The position numbers and the translations under genes were made by a program. DNA of 64,000 nt from JAWKOK01 sp963848115. GTDB lineage: Bacteria > Chloroflexota > Anaerolineae > Caldilineales > Caldilineaceae. Below are positions 44,895 to 52,763 of the stretch, piece by piece. How positions within the stretch are numbered: position 1 is the stretch's first letter; the number at the start of each line of letters is the position of its first letter. Under the pieces are notes generated by a model. The model was given only the letters and a program-made list of their open reading frames with translations, was not told the origin of the DNA and did not search any database. The stretch lies in assembly GCA_963848115.1 (NCBI GenBank), contig CAWKCP010000024.1, positions 310,001 to 374,000 of the forward strand, given 5' to 3'.

Positions 44895-45010
44895 AAGGGG
44901 ATCGGGAAATGGGGATTGGGGATCAGGGACTAGGGATTGGGGATTGGGAATGGCCAGATGTCGGTGCCCCTAATCCCTGATCCCTAGTCCCTGATCCCCA
45001 ATCCCCCAAT
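44895..45010 (-). repeat. G-rich heptad palindrome (copy 4)
   Basis: Fills the gap between argG (stop at 45013) and argJ. On the + strand a G-rich arm (units ATCGGGA, AATGGGG, ATTGGGG, ATCAGGG, ACTAGGG, ATTGGGG) is followed by a C-rich arm (CTAATCCCTGATCCCTAGTC and more). In the minus-strand mRNA the C arm comes first. The arms are about 50 nt each, the longest in the window. Confidence 0.82.
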
Positions 45011-45012
45011 CA

Positions 45013-46275
45013 CTAATCCCGCTTGAAGTCGTTGAAGTCAGGCGAATCGTAGTCGGAGACGCCGGGGCCTTGGATCTTGAGCATGGCTTCCACCTTCATG
45101 GGCAGGCCGAAGAGGCGGATGAAGCCTTCGGCATCGGCCTGGTTGTAGACGTCGTCTTCATCAAAGGTGACGTAGTCCTCACGATAGAGGCTGTGGGGGC
45201 TCTTGCGACCGGCGAGGATGACGTTGCCCTTGTAGAGCTTGAGGCGCACCGTGCCCGTGATATTCTCCTCGGTGGTCTGGACAAATGAATCCATGGCTTT
45301 GCGTAGGGGCGTGTACCATTGGCCGTTATAGACAAGCTCGGCGTAGCGCAATCCCAACTCCTGCTTGTAGTGCAGCGTCATCTTGTCCAGGCAAAGCTGC
45401 TCGAGCGCGGCATGGGCCTTGTAGAGAATCGTGCCGCCGGGCGTCTCATAGACGCCGCGACTCTTCATGCCGACCAGCCGGTTTTCGACGATGTCGACGC
45501 GCCCGATGCCATGCTTGACGCCCAATTCATTCAGATCCTTCATCAGGCCGACCGGGCCGCGGGCCACGCCGTTGACGCGCTCCGGGATTCCCTGGCGGAA
45601 GTAGACCTCGACATATTCGGGCTCATCCGGTGCATCTACCGGATCGATGGTCCATTCGAACATATCCTTGGGCGGCTCGTTCCACGGATCTTCCAGCGGG
45701 CCGCCCTCGTTGCTCAGATGCCAGAGGTTGCGATCCTGGCTATAGATGCGATCCTCAGTGGCCTTCACCGGTACGTTGTACTCGGCTGCATAGTCGAGCG
45801 CATCCTTGCGGCCGCGAATGTTCCACTCTCGCCACGGTGCGATGATGTGTAGTCGCGGGTTCAAGGCCATGACGGTCAGCTCAAAGCGAACCTGATCGTT
45901 GCCTTTGCCGGTGGCGCCATGGGCCACGGCATCGGCCCCTTCCATCTCCGCGATTTCGACCATGCGCTTGGAGATGAGCGGTCGAGCGAAGGAAGTGCCC
46001 AGCAGGTAGTCGCGTTCGTAGAGCGCTCCGGCCTGCATCGTGGGGAAGACGAAGTCGGTCAGGAACTCTGATCGCAGGTCTTCCACATAACACCTGGTCG
46101 CGCCGGAAGCGATGGCCTTTTCTTCCAAACCGGGCAACTCGTCTTCTTGGCCCAGGTTCGCGCAGAAGCAGATGACTTCGCACCCGTAGTTGTTTTTCAG
46201 CCATGGCACGATGACGCTGGTGTCCAGGCCGCCCGAATAGGCGAGCACACATTTTTTAATATCTGGCTTTGACAT
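45013..46275 (-). CDS. argG: Argininosuccinate synthase
   Basis: 420 aa, normal length. ATP-dependent ligation of citrulline and aspartate in arginine synthesis. N-terminal PP-loop CVLAYSGGLDTSVIVPWLK; AHGATGKGNDQVRFEL; NEGGPLEDPWNEPP; and the C-terminal TILYKAHAALEQLCLDK are all family signatures. GGAGCT lies upstream of the ATG. The 5' leader of about 260 nt is structured and contains a terminator and a mini-ORF with Arg codons, suggesting attenuation control of argG-argJ (see the separate entries). Confidence 0.97.
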   Translation of the reverse strand: MSKPDIKKCVLAYSGGLDTSVIVPWLKNNYGCEVICFCANLGQEDELPGLEEKAIASGATRCYVEDLRSEFLTDFVFPTMQAGALYERDYLLGTSFARPLISKRMVEIAEMEGADAVAHGATGKGNDQVRFELTVMALNPRLHIIAPWREWNIRGRKDALDYAAEYNVPVKATEDRIYSQDRNLWHLSNEGGPLEDPWNEPPKDMFEWTIDPVDAPDEPEYVEVYFRQGIPERVNGVARGPVGLMKDLNELGVKHGIGRVDIVENRLVGMKSRGVYETPGGTILYKAHAALEQLCLDKMTLHYKQELGLRYAELVYNGQWYTPLRKAMDSFVQTTEENITGTVRLKLYKGNVILAGRKSPHSLYREDYVTFDEDDVYNQADAEGFIRLFGLPMKVEAMLKIQGPGVSDYDSPDFNDFKRD

Positions 46276-46331
46276 GCTGGAGCTCCTTTGAAAAATGAAT
46301 GAGAGTCGAGTTTCGACAGAATATTGGCAAC

Positions 46332-46362
46332 AAAAAACGCCACCCGAAAATCGGCGTGGCGT
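46332..46362 (-). terminator. Intrinsic terminator inside the argG leader
   Basis: Read on the minus strand: ACGCCAC-GCCGA pairs with TCGGGTGGCGT (one mismatch/bulge) around a short T-rich loop and runs into TTTTTTG. It lies 56 bp upstream of the argG start and about 170 nt after the predicted transcription start, so it would stop transcription before argG unless read through. Confidence 0.8.
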
Positions 46363-46363
46363 A

Positions 46364-46499
46364 TTGGAAGCAGATGCACAAGGTCAGCAGCTTTGACCAG
46401 GCAAGGCGAAAAGCCCCTGGCAGCCTGCTAGACAAATCGGTGTCCGCTTCCAGCGGACGGCCTCCTAATGCGAATGAAATGCATGAGTGTTGCTTCCAA
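46364..46499 (-). ncRNA. Structured argG leader RNA (candidate attenuator/riboswitch)
   Basis: On the minus-strand RNA, TTGGAAGCA (46499-46491) pairs perfectly with TGCTTCCAA (46372-46364), and ATGCA with TGCAT just inside. Enclosed are a 7-bp hairpin GTCCGCT-GGA-AGCGGAC (46442-46458) and a composite hairpin (46386-46429: AGCAG/CTGCT outside, CCAGG/CCTGG inside). The closing stem ends 1-2 nt before the terminator. An upstream segment GTCAGCAGC (46521-46529) is fully complementary to GCTGCTGAC (46383-46391), giving a competing fold. I do not recognise a known riboswitch consensus, and there is no T-box sequence. Confidence 0.55.
46428..46484 (-). CDS. Possible Arg-containing leader peptide upstream of argG
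   Basis: An ATG at 46484 opens an 18-codon frame, MHFIRIRRPSAGSGHRFV, with four Arg codons (CGC, AGG, AGG, CGA) including a tandem rare AGG pair, ending in TAG. GGAAG lies 8 nt upstream of the ATG. It is embedded in the structured leader ahead of the terminator, as in amino-acid attenuators. Short frames arise by chance, so this is a hypothesis only. Confidence 0.3.
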   Translation of the reverse strand: MHFIRIRRPSAGSGHRFV

Positions 46500-46540
46500 A
46501 GAACTGCCGGCATTTTGACCGCTGCTGACTTGATAAAAGA

Positions 46541-46569
46541 AGCATACCCTATTCCAAAAACTGCGTCAA
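46541..46569 (-). promoter_or_regulatory. argG promoter
   Basis: On the minus strand TTGACG (46569-46564), a 17-bp spacer and TATGCT (46546-46541) give a good sigma-70 promoter. Transcription would start near 46534, placing the whole structured leader in the mRNA. Confidence 0.7.
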
Positions 46570-46608
46570 AGCAGATCATGGCTATAGGAATGTCCCGTAC
46601 ATTAGCGC

Positions 46609-48108
46609 CTACATCGGTGCAGTCTTGGGCGCCACAGGTCTGTCCATTGCACGAGATCTGCGTTCACTGATATAGGCCCAGACGGCAAGGACCAACGCAA
46701 TCGAGACGAGGAAGGCTGATACGCGAAAGGTGTCCTGCATGGCCGGAATCTGGATCGGGATGGGCGCATTCGTGGGGCCTCCTTCAACCGGACCGCCGTT
46801 GTAGGTGATGGCACGGGTTGCCCAGATGGCCCCCAGCACGGCAACGCCGACCACACTGCCCAATGTGCGTGTCTCAGCCAGCAAACTGGAAGCCACGCCC
46901 AATGCTCGTTTGGGCACCGCCCCCATGATGGCGCTGTTGTTGGGCGATTGAAAGATACCCATGCCCAGGCCGATGGGAAAGAGACGCAGTACATAGCCGA
47001 ACAGGGAGGTATCCGCACCCAGGGTGCTCATGCTGAGGTATCCGAATACCAGGACGATCAGGCCGACCACGGTCACCGGTCGCGAGCCGATCCGATCCGA
47101 TAGCGAGCCTGATAACGGTGCGACAATGCCCAGTGCAATAGGCGTGACCATCAACATCAGCCCGACCGTCTGAATGTTGAGTCCGCGTACGTTCTGCAGA
47201 TAGAAGGGCAGCAGCAGAATCGTCCCAGAGATGGCCACGAAGGTGAGAAAACCGGTGATCAGGTTGATGCTGAAAAGACCGTTGCGAAAAAGGCGCAGGT
47301 CGATCATCGGCTCCTGTACGCGCAGTTCGGTGATGATGAAGAGCGCTAGGAAGACCAACCACGCGCTCAGCAGAGCTATGACGATTGGTTCTGAAAAACC
47401 CATCTGTTGGCCAAATGTGAGGCCCAGCAGTAGGGTCAGCAGGCTGATGAAGAGGGCGCCCGCACCCAGATAATCGAACGTCTTCCCCGCGTTCGGCGGA
47501 ATGTCAGGCACATAGCGCCGAACCATCCAGATGCCCAGCAGGCCGACGGGCAGGTTCACAAAGAAGATCCAGTGCCATGATAGGCGACCCAGGATTAGAC
47601 CGCCGAGTACTGGACCAGTGATGATGCCGATGGAGACGATGGAGCCGATGAGGCCTAGCGATTTGCCCCGTTCGTTGGCCGGGAAGGCCTCGGTGATGAT
47701 GGCCGGACCCAGCGCCAGGATCATGGCGGCGCCGATGCCTTGGAGCACGCGCATGGCGATTAGCATGTATACTGAGTTGGAGATGCCGCAGAGCAACGAG
47801 CCGACGGTGAAGACGATGAAGCCTGCGCCATAGATGCGTTTCTTGCCCCGTATGTCGCCCAGCCTGCCGACGCTCAGCAGTAGTGTCGACAAGGTCAGTA
47901 GATAGGAGAGCACGACCCATTGCACCGTTGCAAAGTCAGTGCTCAGGCTATCAACCAGTGTCGGCAGCGCGATGTTGACAATGCTGCCGTCGATCGTTGC
48001 CAAGAACACGCCCATCGCAACGGCTGCCATCACATACCACTTGCGGCTATAATCAACCTCGCTCCTAGTCTCTTGGCCGGCAGGGGCGTTTGGACCTGTA
48101 TTCGTCAT
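46609..48108 (-). CDS. MFS drug efflux transporter, DHA2 (EmrB/QacA) family
   Basis: 499 aa from the ATG at 48108 with 14 hydrophobic segments, the DHA2 layout. Signatures: FLATIDGSIVNIALPTL in helix 1, VGRLGDIRGKKRIY (motif A), RVLQGIGAAMILALGPAII (motif B), and LGLIGSIVSIGIITGPVLGGLI with SWHWIFFVNLPVGLLG (motif C and following). Proton-driven export of hydrophobic or cationic drugs is typical; the actual substrate is unknown. Single gene; its end is 40 bp from the argG promoter. An upstream TTG at 48120 is the alternative start. Confidence 0.93.
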   Translation of the reverse strand: MTNTGPNAPAGQETRSEVDYSRKWYVMAAVAMGVFLATIDGSIVNIALPTLVDSLSTDFATVQWVVLSYLLTLSTLLLSVGRLGDIRGKKRIYGAGFIVFTVGSLLCGISNSVYMLIAMRVLQGIGAAMILALGPAIITEAFPANERGKSLGLIGSIVSIGIITGPVLGGLILGRLSWHWIFFVNLPVGLLGIWMVRRYVPDIPPNAGKTFDYLGAGALFISLLTLLLGLTFGQQMGFSEPIVIALLSAWLVFLALFIITELRVQEPMIDLRLFRNGLFSINLITGFLTFVAISGTILLLPFYLQNVRGLNIQTVGLMLMVTPIALGIVAPLSGSLSDRIGSRPVTVVGLIVLVFGYLSMSTLGADTSLFGYVLRLFPIGLGMGIFQSPNNSAIMGAVPKRALGVASSLLAETRTLGSVVGVAVLGAIWATRAITYNGGPVEGGPTNAPIPIQIPAMQDTFRVSAFLVSIALVLAVWAYISERRSRAMDRPVAPKTAPM

Positions 48109-48260
48109 AACGGAATCCAATCATTCGAAAGAAATGAGCGTGAATCAATAGCCTTTGATTATAGCCTGCCCAACCAATTCCCTCTAATCGCCTCTGTGCC
48201 CATCCACAACAGAGCGAAAACGGTGATAGGTTTCAGTGGAGGGAATGAGGAGAGTTGTCC

Positions 48261-49022
48261 ATGTTGCCGGAACAATTGATCAACCAATTTATCTTTTACC
48301 CCGAACCGCAGATTACGGTCAATCCGCATGTGCTTGATATGTCGTTCGACGACGTGTGGTTGACGACCAGCGATGGCGTGGAGATTCACGGCTGGTGGTT
48401 GCCCTGCGAGAATGCGCTGGCGTCGCTTCTCTTTCTGCATGGCAACGCGGGAAACATCACACATCGCCTGGACAACTTGCGAGTGCTGAATGAAGCAGGC
48501 TTCCAAGTGCTGATCATTGACTACCGGGGCTTTGGTCGTAGTGAGGGGACGCCCGGGGTACGGGGGACCTATCTGGACGCAGACGCGGCCTGGAACTGGC
48601 TGGTGGATTCGATCCCTGGTCCCCGTCTGATCTTTGGACGTTCATTGGGCGGGGCAGTTGGCATTTGGCTCGCGGCAACGACTGAGCGTACGCCGGATGG
48701 CGTGATCGTGGAGAACACCTTCACCAGCGGGCGCGAGCTTGCCGCGGCGGTAATGCCGATCCCAGGCATGGACTTCGTGGTGCCGAACTTCTACCCAAGC
48801 CTTGAACGTGTCGGCAATATCCACGCCCCGCTTCTGCTCATCCATAGCCTCGAGGACGAATTGATTCCGGTAGAACACGGCGAGAGACTTTTCGCCGCTG
48901 CGACTCTGCCCAAAGAAGCCTATTATGTAGCGGACGCCCACCACAACGACGCATATGCAATCGGTGGTCAGGCCTATGTGGCGCGGTTACAGGGGTTCGT
49001 GCGTGAGAAGTGTGGTGGCTAA
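48261..49022 (+). CDS. Alpha/beta hydrolase, BEM46/YfhR-like
   Basis: 253 aa. The alpha/beta hydrolase fold is clear: LLFLHGNAGNITHRL (oxyanion region), VLIIDYRGFGRSEG, nucleophile Ser in IFGRSLGGAVGIWLA, Asp in LIHSLEDELIPVEHG and His in VADAHHNDAY. There is no signal peptide, though the N-terminus is mildly hydrophobic (INQFIFYPEP), typical of this family. Esterase or thioesterase activity is expected; the substrate is unknown. GAGGAGAG is upstream of the ATG. Divergent from the DHA2 efflux gene. Confidence 0.9.
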   Translation: MLPEQLINQFIFYPEPQITVNPHVLDMSFDDVWLTTSDGVEIHGWWLPCENALASLLFLHGNAGNITHRLDNLRVLNEAGFQVLIIDYRGFGRSEGTPGVRGTYLDADAAWNWLVDSIPGPRLIFGRSLGGAVGIWLAATTERTPDGVIVENTFTSGRELAAAVMPIPGMDFVVPNFYPSLERVGNIHAPLLLIHSLEDELIPVEHGERLFAAATLPKEAYYVADAHHNDAYAIGGQAYVARLQGFVREKCGG

Positions 49023-49037
49023 CGATGGATTCTTGAT

Positions 49038-49102
49038 CCGGCCAACGGGATTGAGAGATTGAGAGATTGTTGACCGATTTCCGATCTCCCGATCTCAGGC
49101 CG
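49038..49102. repeat. GAGATTG-type palindrome
   Basis: CCGGCC...GGGATTGAGAGATTGAGAGATTG on the left is imperfectly complementary to CCGATTTCCGATCTCCCGAT...GGCCGG on the right. It has the same plan as the other palindromic repeats, with a 7-8 nt period. Lies between convergent genes. Confidence 0.6.
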
Positions 49103-49140
49103 GAAGGACGGAATCTCTTAAGACAGAGTTTCAGAGCAAC

Positions 49141-50604
49141 CTAGCTGAACAACGTCTGCAACTTAGTCGCCAGCATGGGATTGCCGTCGACTTTGATCTT
49201 GCCTTGGGCAAAGGCTGCCATCGGGTTCAAATTGCCTTTAGCCAGGTCGACGAAGTCATCGTCAGCCATGGTGATGGTGCAGTCAGCGCCCTCGACTTCA
49301 CCGCTGCGCACGTCGCCATCGCCGTTTTTTAGATCTACGACCCACGAACCGCCGGGTTCACCGGTGATCTGAAATTGGAATAGGGCATTGACGGATTGGA
49401 CCAAGGACGGGCTTTCAGCGACCCGGCTTGCCATATGTTGGAAAATATCGGCTGATCTGGGCTCTGTACTCATCGGATTCTTTGCTCCTATTGATGGGGT
49501 CGTGTCGGTTGCTTCTTGTTCAATCTCTACTGTGGAAATGTTGTCGGGGACGGATTCGAGGGTCCTGGTTGAGTTCGCGCCCAACACCAATTCGGCCATG
49601 ACGCGAACCGCCTTGCTGTCAAACACGGTCATGTTGAGCGTCGTGATCGGACTCTTTTCCCACATGGGCAGTCGTTCGGCGATACGCGCCTTGGGGCCGC
49701 AGAGCGCTATCTCGTCGACCAATGCATCGGGCACCGCAGCGGCCGCGTCACCCTTCTTGCCCGACAGGTAGTGTGTCTGAATCTCTTCGGCAGCGTCGGC
49801 ATATCCGTATCGAACGACCAGATCGTAGTAGAAGTTCTTGCCTTTGGCCCCCATGCCACCCACATAGAGCGCCAAGAACGGTTTGATGGCGTTGCGTGCA
49901 GCATCGATATCATCGCTGACCACAACCGGCACTGACGGCGCAATGTCGAACGAATCCGACGTCCTGCCCGATTTGGCCAGTCCTGCGTCAACATGCTGCT
50001 TGTATGTTTCGTCATAGTGGCGCGGCGCGAAGAAAATGGGCAGCCAGCCATCGGCGATCTCGGCCGATAACTGCACGTTTTTTGGGCCGATAGCGGCCAG
50101 GTAGATGGGGATGTCGGCGCGGCCGTGCAGGATGCTCTTCAGCGGTCTGCCCAGTCCTGTGGCATCGTCGCCCTGATAGGGAATCTGGTAGGCTTGGCCG
50201 TTGTGGCTCAAAGGCGCTTCTCTGGCGAGGATTTTGCGTACAATGCAAACATACTCACGCGTCTTGCCCAGCGGCTTGCCGTAGGGTTGGCCGTGCCAGC
50301 CTTCCACAACCTGCGGGCCGGACAAGCCCAACCCCAGCAACATGCGCCCACCCGAGAGCTGATCGAGCGTCATGGCTGTCATGGCCGTCATGGCCGGCGT
50401 GCGAGCAGGCATCTGCATGATCGCCGTACCGAGACGGATCTGACTGGTCTGCGCGCCGATCCAGGCCAACGGCGTCACTGCGTCCGACCCGTAGGCCTCT
50501 GCCGTCCAGACCGCGTGGAAACCCAGTCGGTCGGCCTCCCGGATCATCTCCATGGGCAGGTTGATGGTGGCGCCGGCATAGCCGGCATTGATTCCAAGTC
50601 TCAT
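49141..50604 (-). CDS. LLM-class F420-type oxidoreductase fused to an SCP2 sterol-carrier domain
   Basis: 487 aa. Residues 1-340 are a luciferase-like TIM barrel of the F420-dependent type: ADRLGFHAVWTAEAYGSDAVTPLAWIGAQT, LGTAIMQMPARTPAMTAMTAMTLDQLSGGR, GLGLSGPQVVEGWHG, and IPIYLAAIGPKNVQLSAEIADGWLPI. After a linker (about 345-385), residues 390-487 form an SCP2 domain (GSWVVDLKNGDGDVRSG, DCTITMADDDFVDLAKGNLNPMAAFAQGKIKVDGN). SCP2 domains bind lipids, so a lipophilic substrate for the oxidoreductase is inferred. Stand-alone copies of each part are common; the fusion is rarer. Confidence 0.88.
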   Translation of the reverse strand: MRLGINAGYAGATINLPMEMIREADRLGFHAVWTAEAYGSDAVTPLAWIGAQTSQIRLGTAIMQMPARTPAMTAMTAMTLDQLSGGRMLLGLGLSGPQVVEGWHGQPYGKPLGKTREYVCIVRKILAREAPLSHNGQAYQIPYQGDDATGLGRPLKSILHGRADIPIYLAAIGPKNVQLSAEIADGWLPIFFAPRHYDETYKQHVDAGLAKSGRTSDSFDIAPSVPVVVSDDIDAARNAIKPFLALYVGGMGAKGKNFYYDLVVRYGYADAAEEIQTHYLSGKKGDAAAAVPDALVDEIALCGPKARIAERLPMWEKSPITTLNMTVFDSKAVRVMAELVLGANSTRTLESVPDNISTVEIEQEATDTTPSIGAKNPMSTEPRSADIFQHMASRVAESPSLVQSVNALFQFQITGEPGGSWVVDLKNGDGDVRSGEVEGADCTITMADDDFVDLAKGNLNPMAAFAQGKIKVDGNPMLATKLQTLFS

Positions 50605-50710
50605 ATTTGGACCTCATTGATCGAGTAGAAACGAGCCACAAGTTGAGCCAGTATGGCGAGTTCATGTTCGCCCTGCGTTCCGTCTGTGTGGAGAGGGGCC
50701 ATCGGCTTCT

Positions 50711-51364
50711 CTATTGACTCCCCTCGATCAATGTCGCCAGATACTCGAAGGTCGGCGGACCCGGCAGCACTTCTCCGTCGACTGTGAAGCTCGGCGTGCC
50801 GCGCAGGCCTAGCGCTCGGGCTTTCTGCTCGTTGTCGCGCACCTTGGCCGTCATCTGTCCGCCATCCAGACAGGCGTTGAATGCCTCCATGTCCAGGCCG
50901 ATCTGTTCCGCATAACCCTTCAGAGACAAGTTGTTGAGGCTGCCGCCGGATTCGTAGACGTGATCGTGATATGCCCAGAACTGGTCTTGCGCGCCGGCGC
51001 ACTGTGCCGCCTCGGCAGCGGCAGGCGAATCGGGTGTGATCACCGGGAAATCTCGCCAGACAAAGCGTGCCGAGTCACCGTAGACGCGCATGACCTGCTC
51101 GCGAATGCCGGTATTGTGCCAGGCGCGACAGGCCGAGCAACCAAAGTCGCCATATTCGACGATCTCCACGATGGCTGATTCTCTGCCCAACGCTGGGTCT
51201 GCAACTTCGCCGGCCGGGATTGCATCCCCGCCGACCGTCTGCTGCCAGGCGAAGTAGCCCAGCGCCACAACAATCGCCACAGTTGCAATGCCGAAGATCA
51301 GATTGCGATTGCGACGCGAGCGCTCCTGCTGCTTTTTGCGATCGCGTGCCCGTCGACTGCTCAT
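50711..51364 (-). CDS. Membrane-anchored DsbA-like thiol oxidoreductase
   Basis: 217 aa. A basic N-terminus (RRARDRKKQQERSRRNR) and one membrane helix (LIFGIATVAIVVALGYFA, about 22-40) anchor a DsbA/thioredoxin_4 domain outside the cytoplasm. The active site is FGCSACRAWH (Cys-Ser-Ala-Cys); the cis-Pro loop is RGTPSFTVDG. An additional Cys pair (AAQCAGAQDQF, NACLDGG) is typical of the group. Oxidation of thiols in exported proteins is expected. Precedes the LLM-SCP2 gene by about 106 bp on the same strand. Confidence 0.92.
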   Translation of the reverse strand: MSSRRARDRKKQQERSRRNRNLIFGIATVAIVVALGYFAWQQTVGGDAIPAGEVADPALGRESAIVEIVEYGDFGCSACRAWHNTGIREQVMRVYGDSARFVWRDFPVITPDSPAAAEAAQCAGAQDQFWAYHDHVYESGGSLNNLSLKGYAEQIGLDMEAFNACLDGGQMTAKVRDNEQKARALGLRGTPSFTVDGEVLPGPPTFEYLATLIEGSQ

Positions 51365-51620
51365 TTGATGATTCCTTCCGTTAACATTTCTGTGGCATTT
51401 CTGAATTGCTCAACAGGATGGTGGACTCGTAGAGATGCAAAATCCTGCGTATCTACTGCTTCATCTACACGATCCGCTTCACTCGTCGCTCTTCGCGGGC
51501 AAGTCATATGGATGCCGGACAAGCTCCCCAGGCCCTATTGATACGCGATCCGGCGAAAAATCGCTGTGGTCATGCATACGCGTCGGTACAGGCATTGACC
51601 CTCGATTTCTCATGTTTTCG

Positions 51621-51649
51621 TTGCGCACCCGCCACTCCTGTTGTACACT
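51621..51649 (+). promoter_or_regulatory. Probable promoter of the PPK2 gene
   Basis: TTGCGC at 51621-51626, 17-bp spacer, TACACT at 51644-51649; 114 bp before the ATG. The remainder of the 398-bp divergent gap (51365-51762) shows no other gene or repeat that I can support. Confidence 0.5.
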
Positions 51650-51762
51650 GGCTGAAATTCTGTCGCCTCTCGGCACTGTACCGATCATATACAAGGAATG
51701 CTATATGCCGATTTGCACCCCTGGGCCGTGTTCCAAGTTGCATAAGAAAGGATCACCTATCG

Positions 51763-52566
51763 ATGGAACAATACCGTGTAAAACCCGGCAGCAAAGTCCA
51801 TCTCTATGAGTGGGACCCCAATGATGATGCGCTCTTTGACGGCGGCAAAAAGGAAGGAAAGAAGGCTTTGCCGGCGCTCAATACTCGGCTTGAGGCGCTG
51901 CAGGAGTTGATGTATGCCGAAAGCAAGCAGAAACTGTTGATTGTCCTGCAGGCCATGGACACTGGCGGTAAGGACGGGACGATTCGCCACGTTTTTGAAG
52001 GCGTCAATCCCCAGGGCGTGAAAGTCGCCAGCTTCAAGCAGCCGAATCCGACCGAGTTGGCCCATGACTACCTCTGGCGCATCCACAAACAGACACCGGC
52101 CAGCGGACAGATCACGATATTTAACCGTAGCCACTATGAGGATGTGCTCGTTGTGCGTGTCCATAACATTGTGCCGATCCACGTCTGGGAGCGTCGCTAC
52201 GACCATATCAACAACTTTGAGAAGCTGCTCACAGATGAGGGGACGACGATTCTGAAATTCTTCCTCCATATCGACCTGGACGAGCAGAAAGAGCGGTTGC
52301 AGGCACGGCTTGATGAGCCGGAGAAGCGCTGGAAGTTCTCAACCGGCGATCTGGCCGAGCGAAAGCTGTGGCCGGACTACATCCGCGCCTACGAGGACAT
52401 GCTGGGCAAGACGAGCACAGACTGGGCCCCGTGGTATGTGATTCCTGCCAACCGCAAATGGTATCGAAATCTGCTGATCTCGAAGATCATCATTGACAAA
52501 CTTGAGTCGCTGGAAATGCGCTATCCAGAGGCCGAAGCTGGGCTTGATGAAGTTGTGATCGAGTGA
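51763..52566 (+). CDS. ppk2: Polyphosphate kinase 2 family protein
   Basis: 267 aa from the ATG at 51763 (AAAGGA about 10 nt upstream); an open extension to 51508 is non-conserved. PPK2 enzymes use polyphosphate to phosphorylate nucleotides. The P-loop is LLIVLQAMDTGGKDGTIRHV, the lid region NRSHYEDVLVVRVH, and LDEPEKRWKFSTGDLAERKLW is the conserved third motif. This layout is that of one-domain class I/III PPK2, often PPi- or AMP/ADP-specific; specificity cannot be read here. A polyphosphate glucokinase lies 3 kb away, which suggests active polyphosphate use. Confidence 0.93.
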   Translation: MEQYRVKPGSKVHLYEWDPNDDALFDGGKKEGKKALPALNTRLEALQELMYAESKQKLLIVLQAMDTGGKDGTIRHVFEGVNPQGVKVASFKQPNPTELAHDYLWRIHKQTPASGQITIFNRSHYEDVLVVRVHNIVPIHVWERRYDHINNFEKLLTDEGTTILKFFLHIDLDEQKERLQARLDEPEKRWKFSTGDLAERKLWPDYIRAYEDMLGKTSTDWAPWYVIPANRKWYRNLLISKIIIDKLESLEMRYPEAEAGLDEVVIE

Positions 52567-52594
52567 TGATTCGATGGTGAATTGACGTCAATTG

Positions 52595-52756
52595 CCACAG
52601 ATGAGTCCACTGCAAGAACAGAGAATCAGCCACAGATGGACACAGATAAACGCGGATGAAGAGCATTTTTCTCCGCTTTTCCTCTGTGAACTCTCTGCCC
52701 CTCCTTGCCTCCGTGGTGAACTTGACCTTTTTGCAGTAGAGTCATCTGTGGCGAAT
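52595..52756. repeat. CACAGAT-type palindrome (copy 2)
   Basis: Begins with CCACAGATGAGTCCACTGC and CCACAGATGGACACAGAT, and ends with GCAGTAGAGTCATCTGTGGCG, its complement. The centre has further CCTCTGTG/CTCTGCC matches. Fills the gap between convergent ppk2 and the aminotransferase gene. Confidence 0.65.
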
Positions 52757-52763
52757 GACTGTC

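Noticed and set aside
46364..46499. T-box riboswitch upstream of argG
   Set aside because: The antiterminator sequence (GGGTGGNACCGCG) is missing; GGGTGGCG occurs only in the 3' arm of the terminator.
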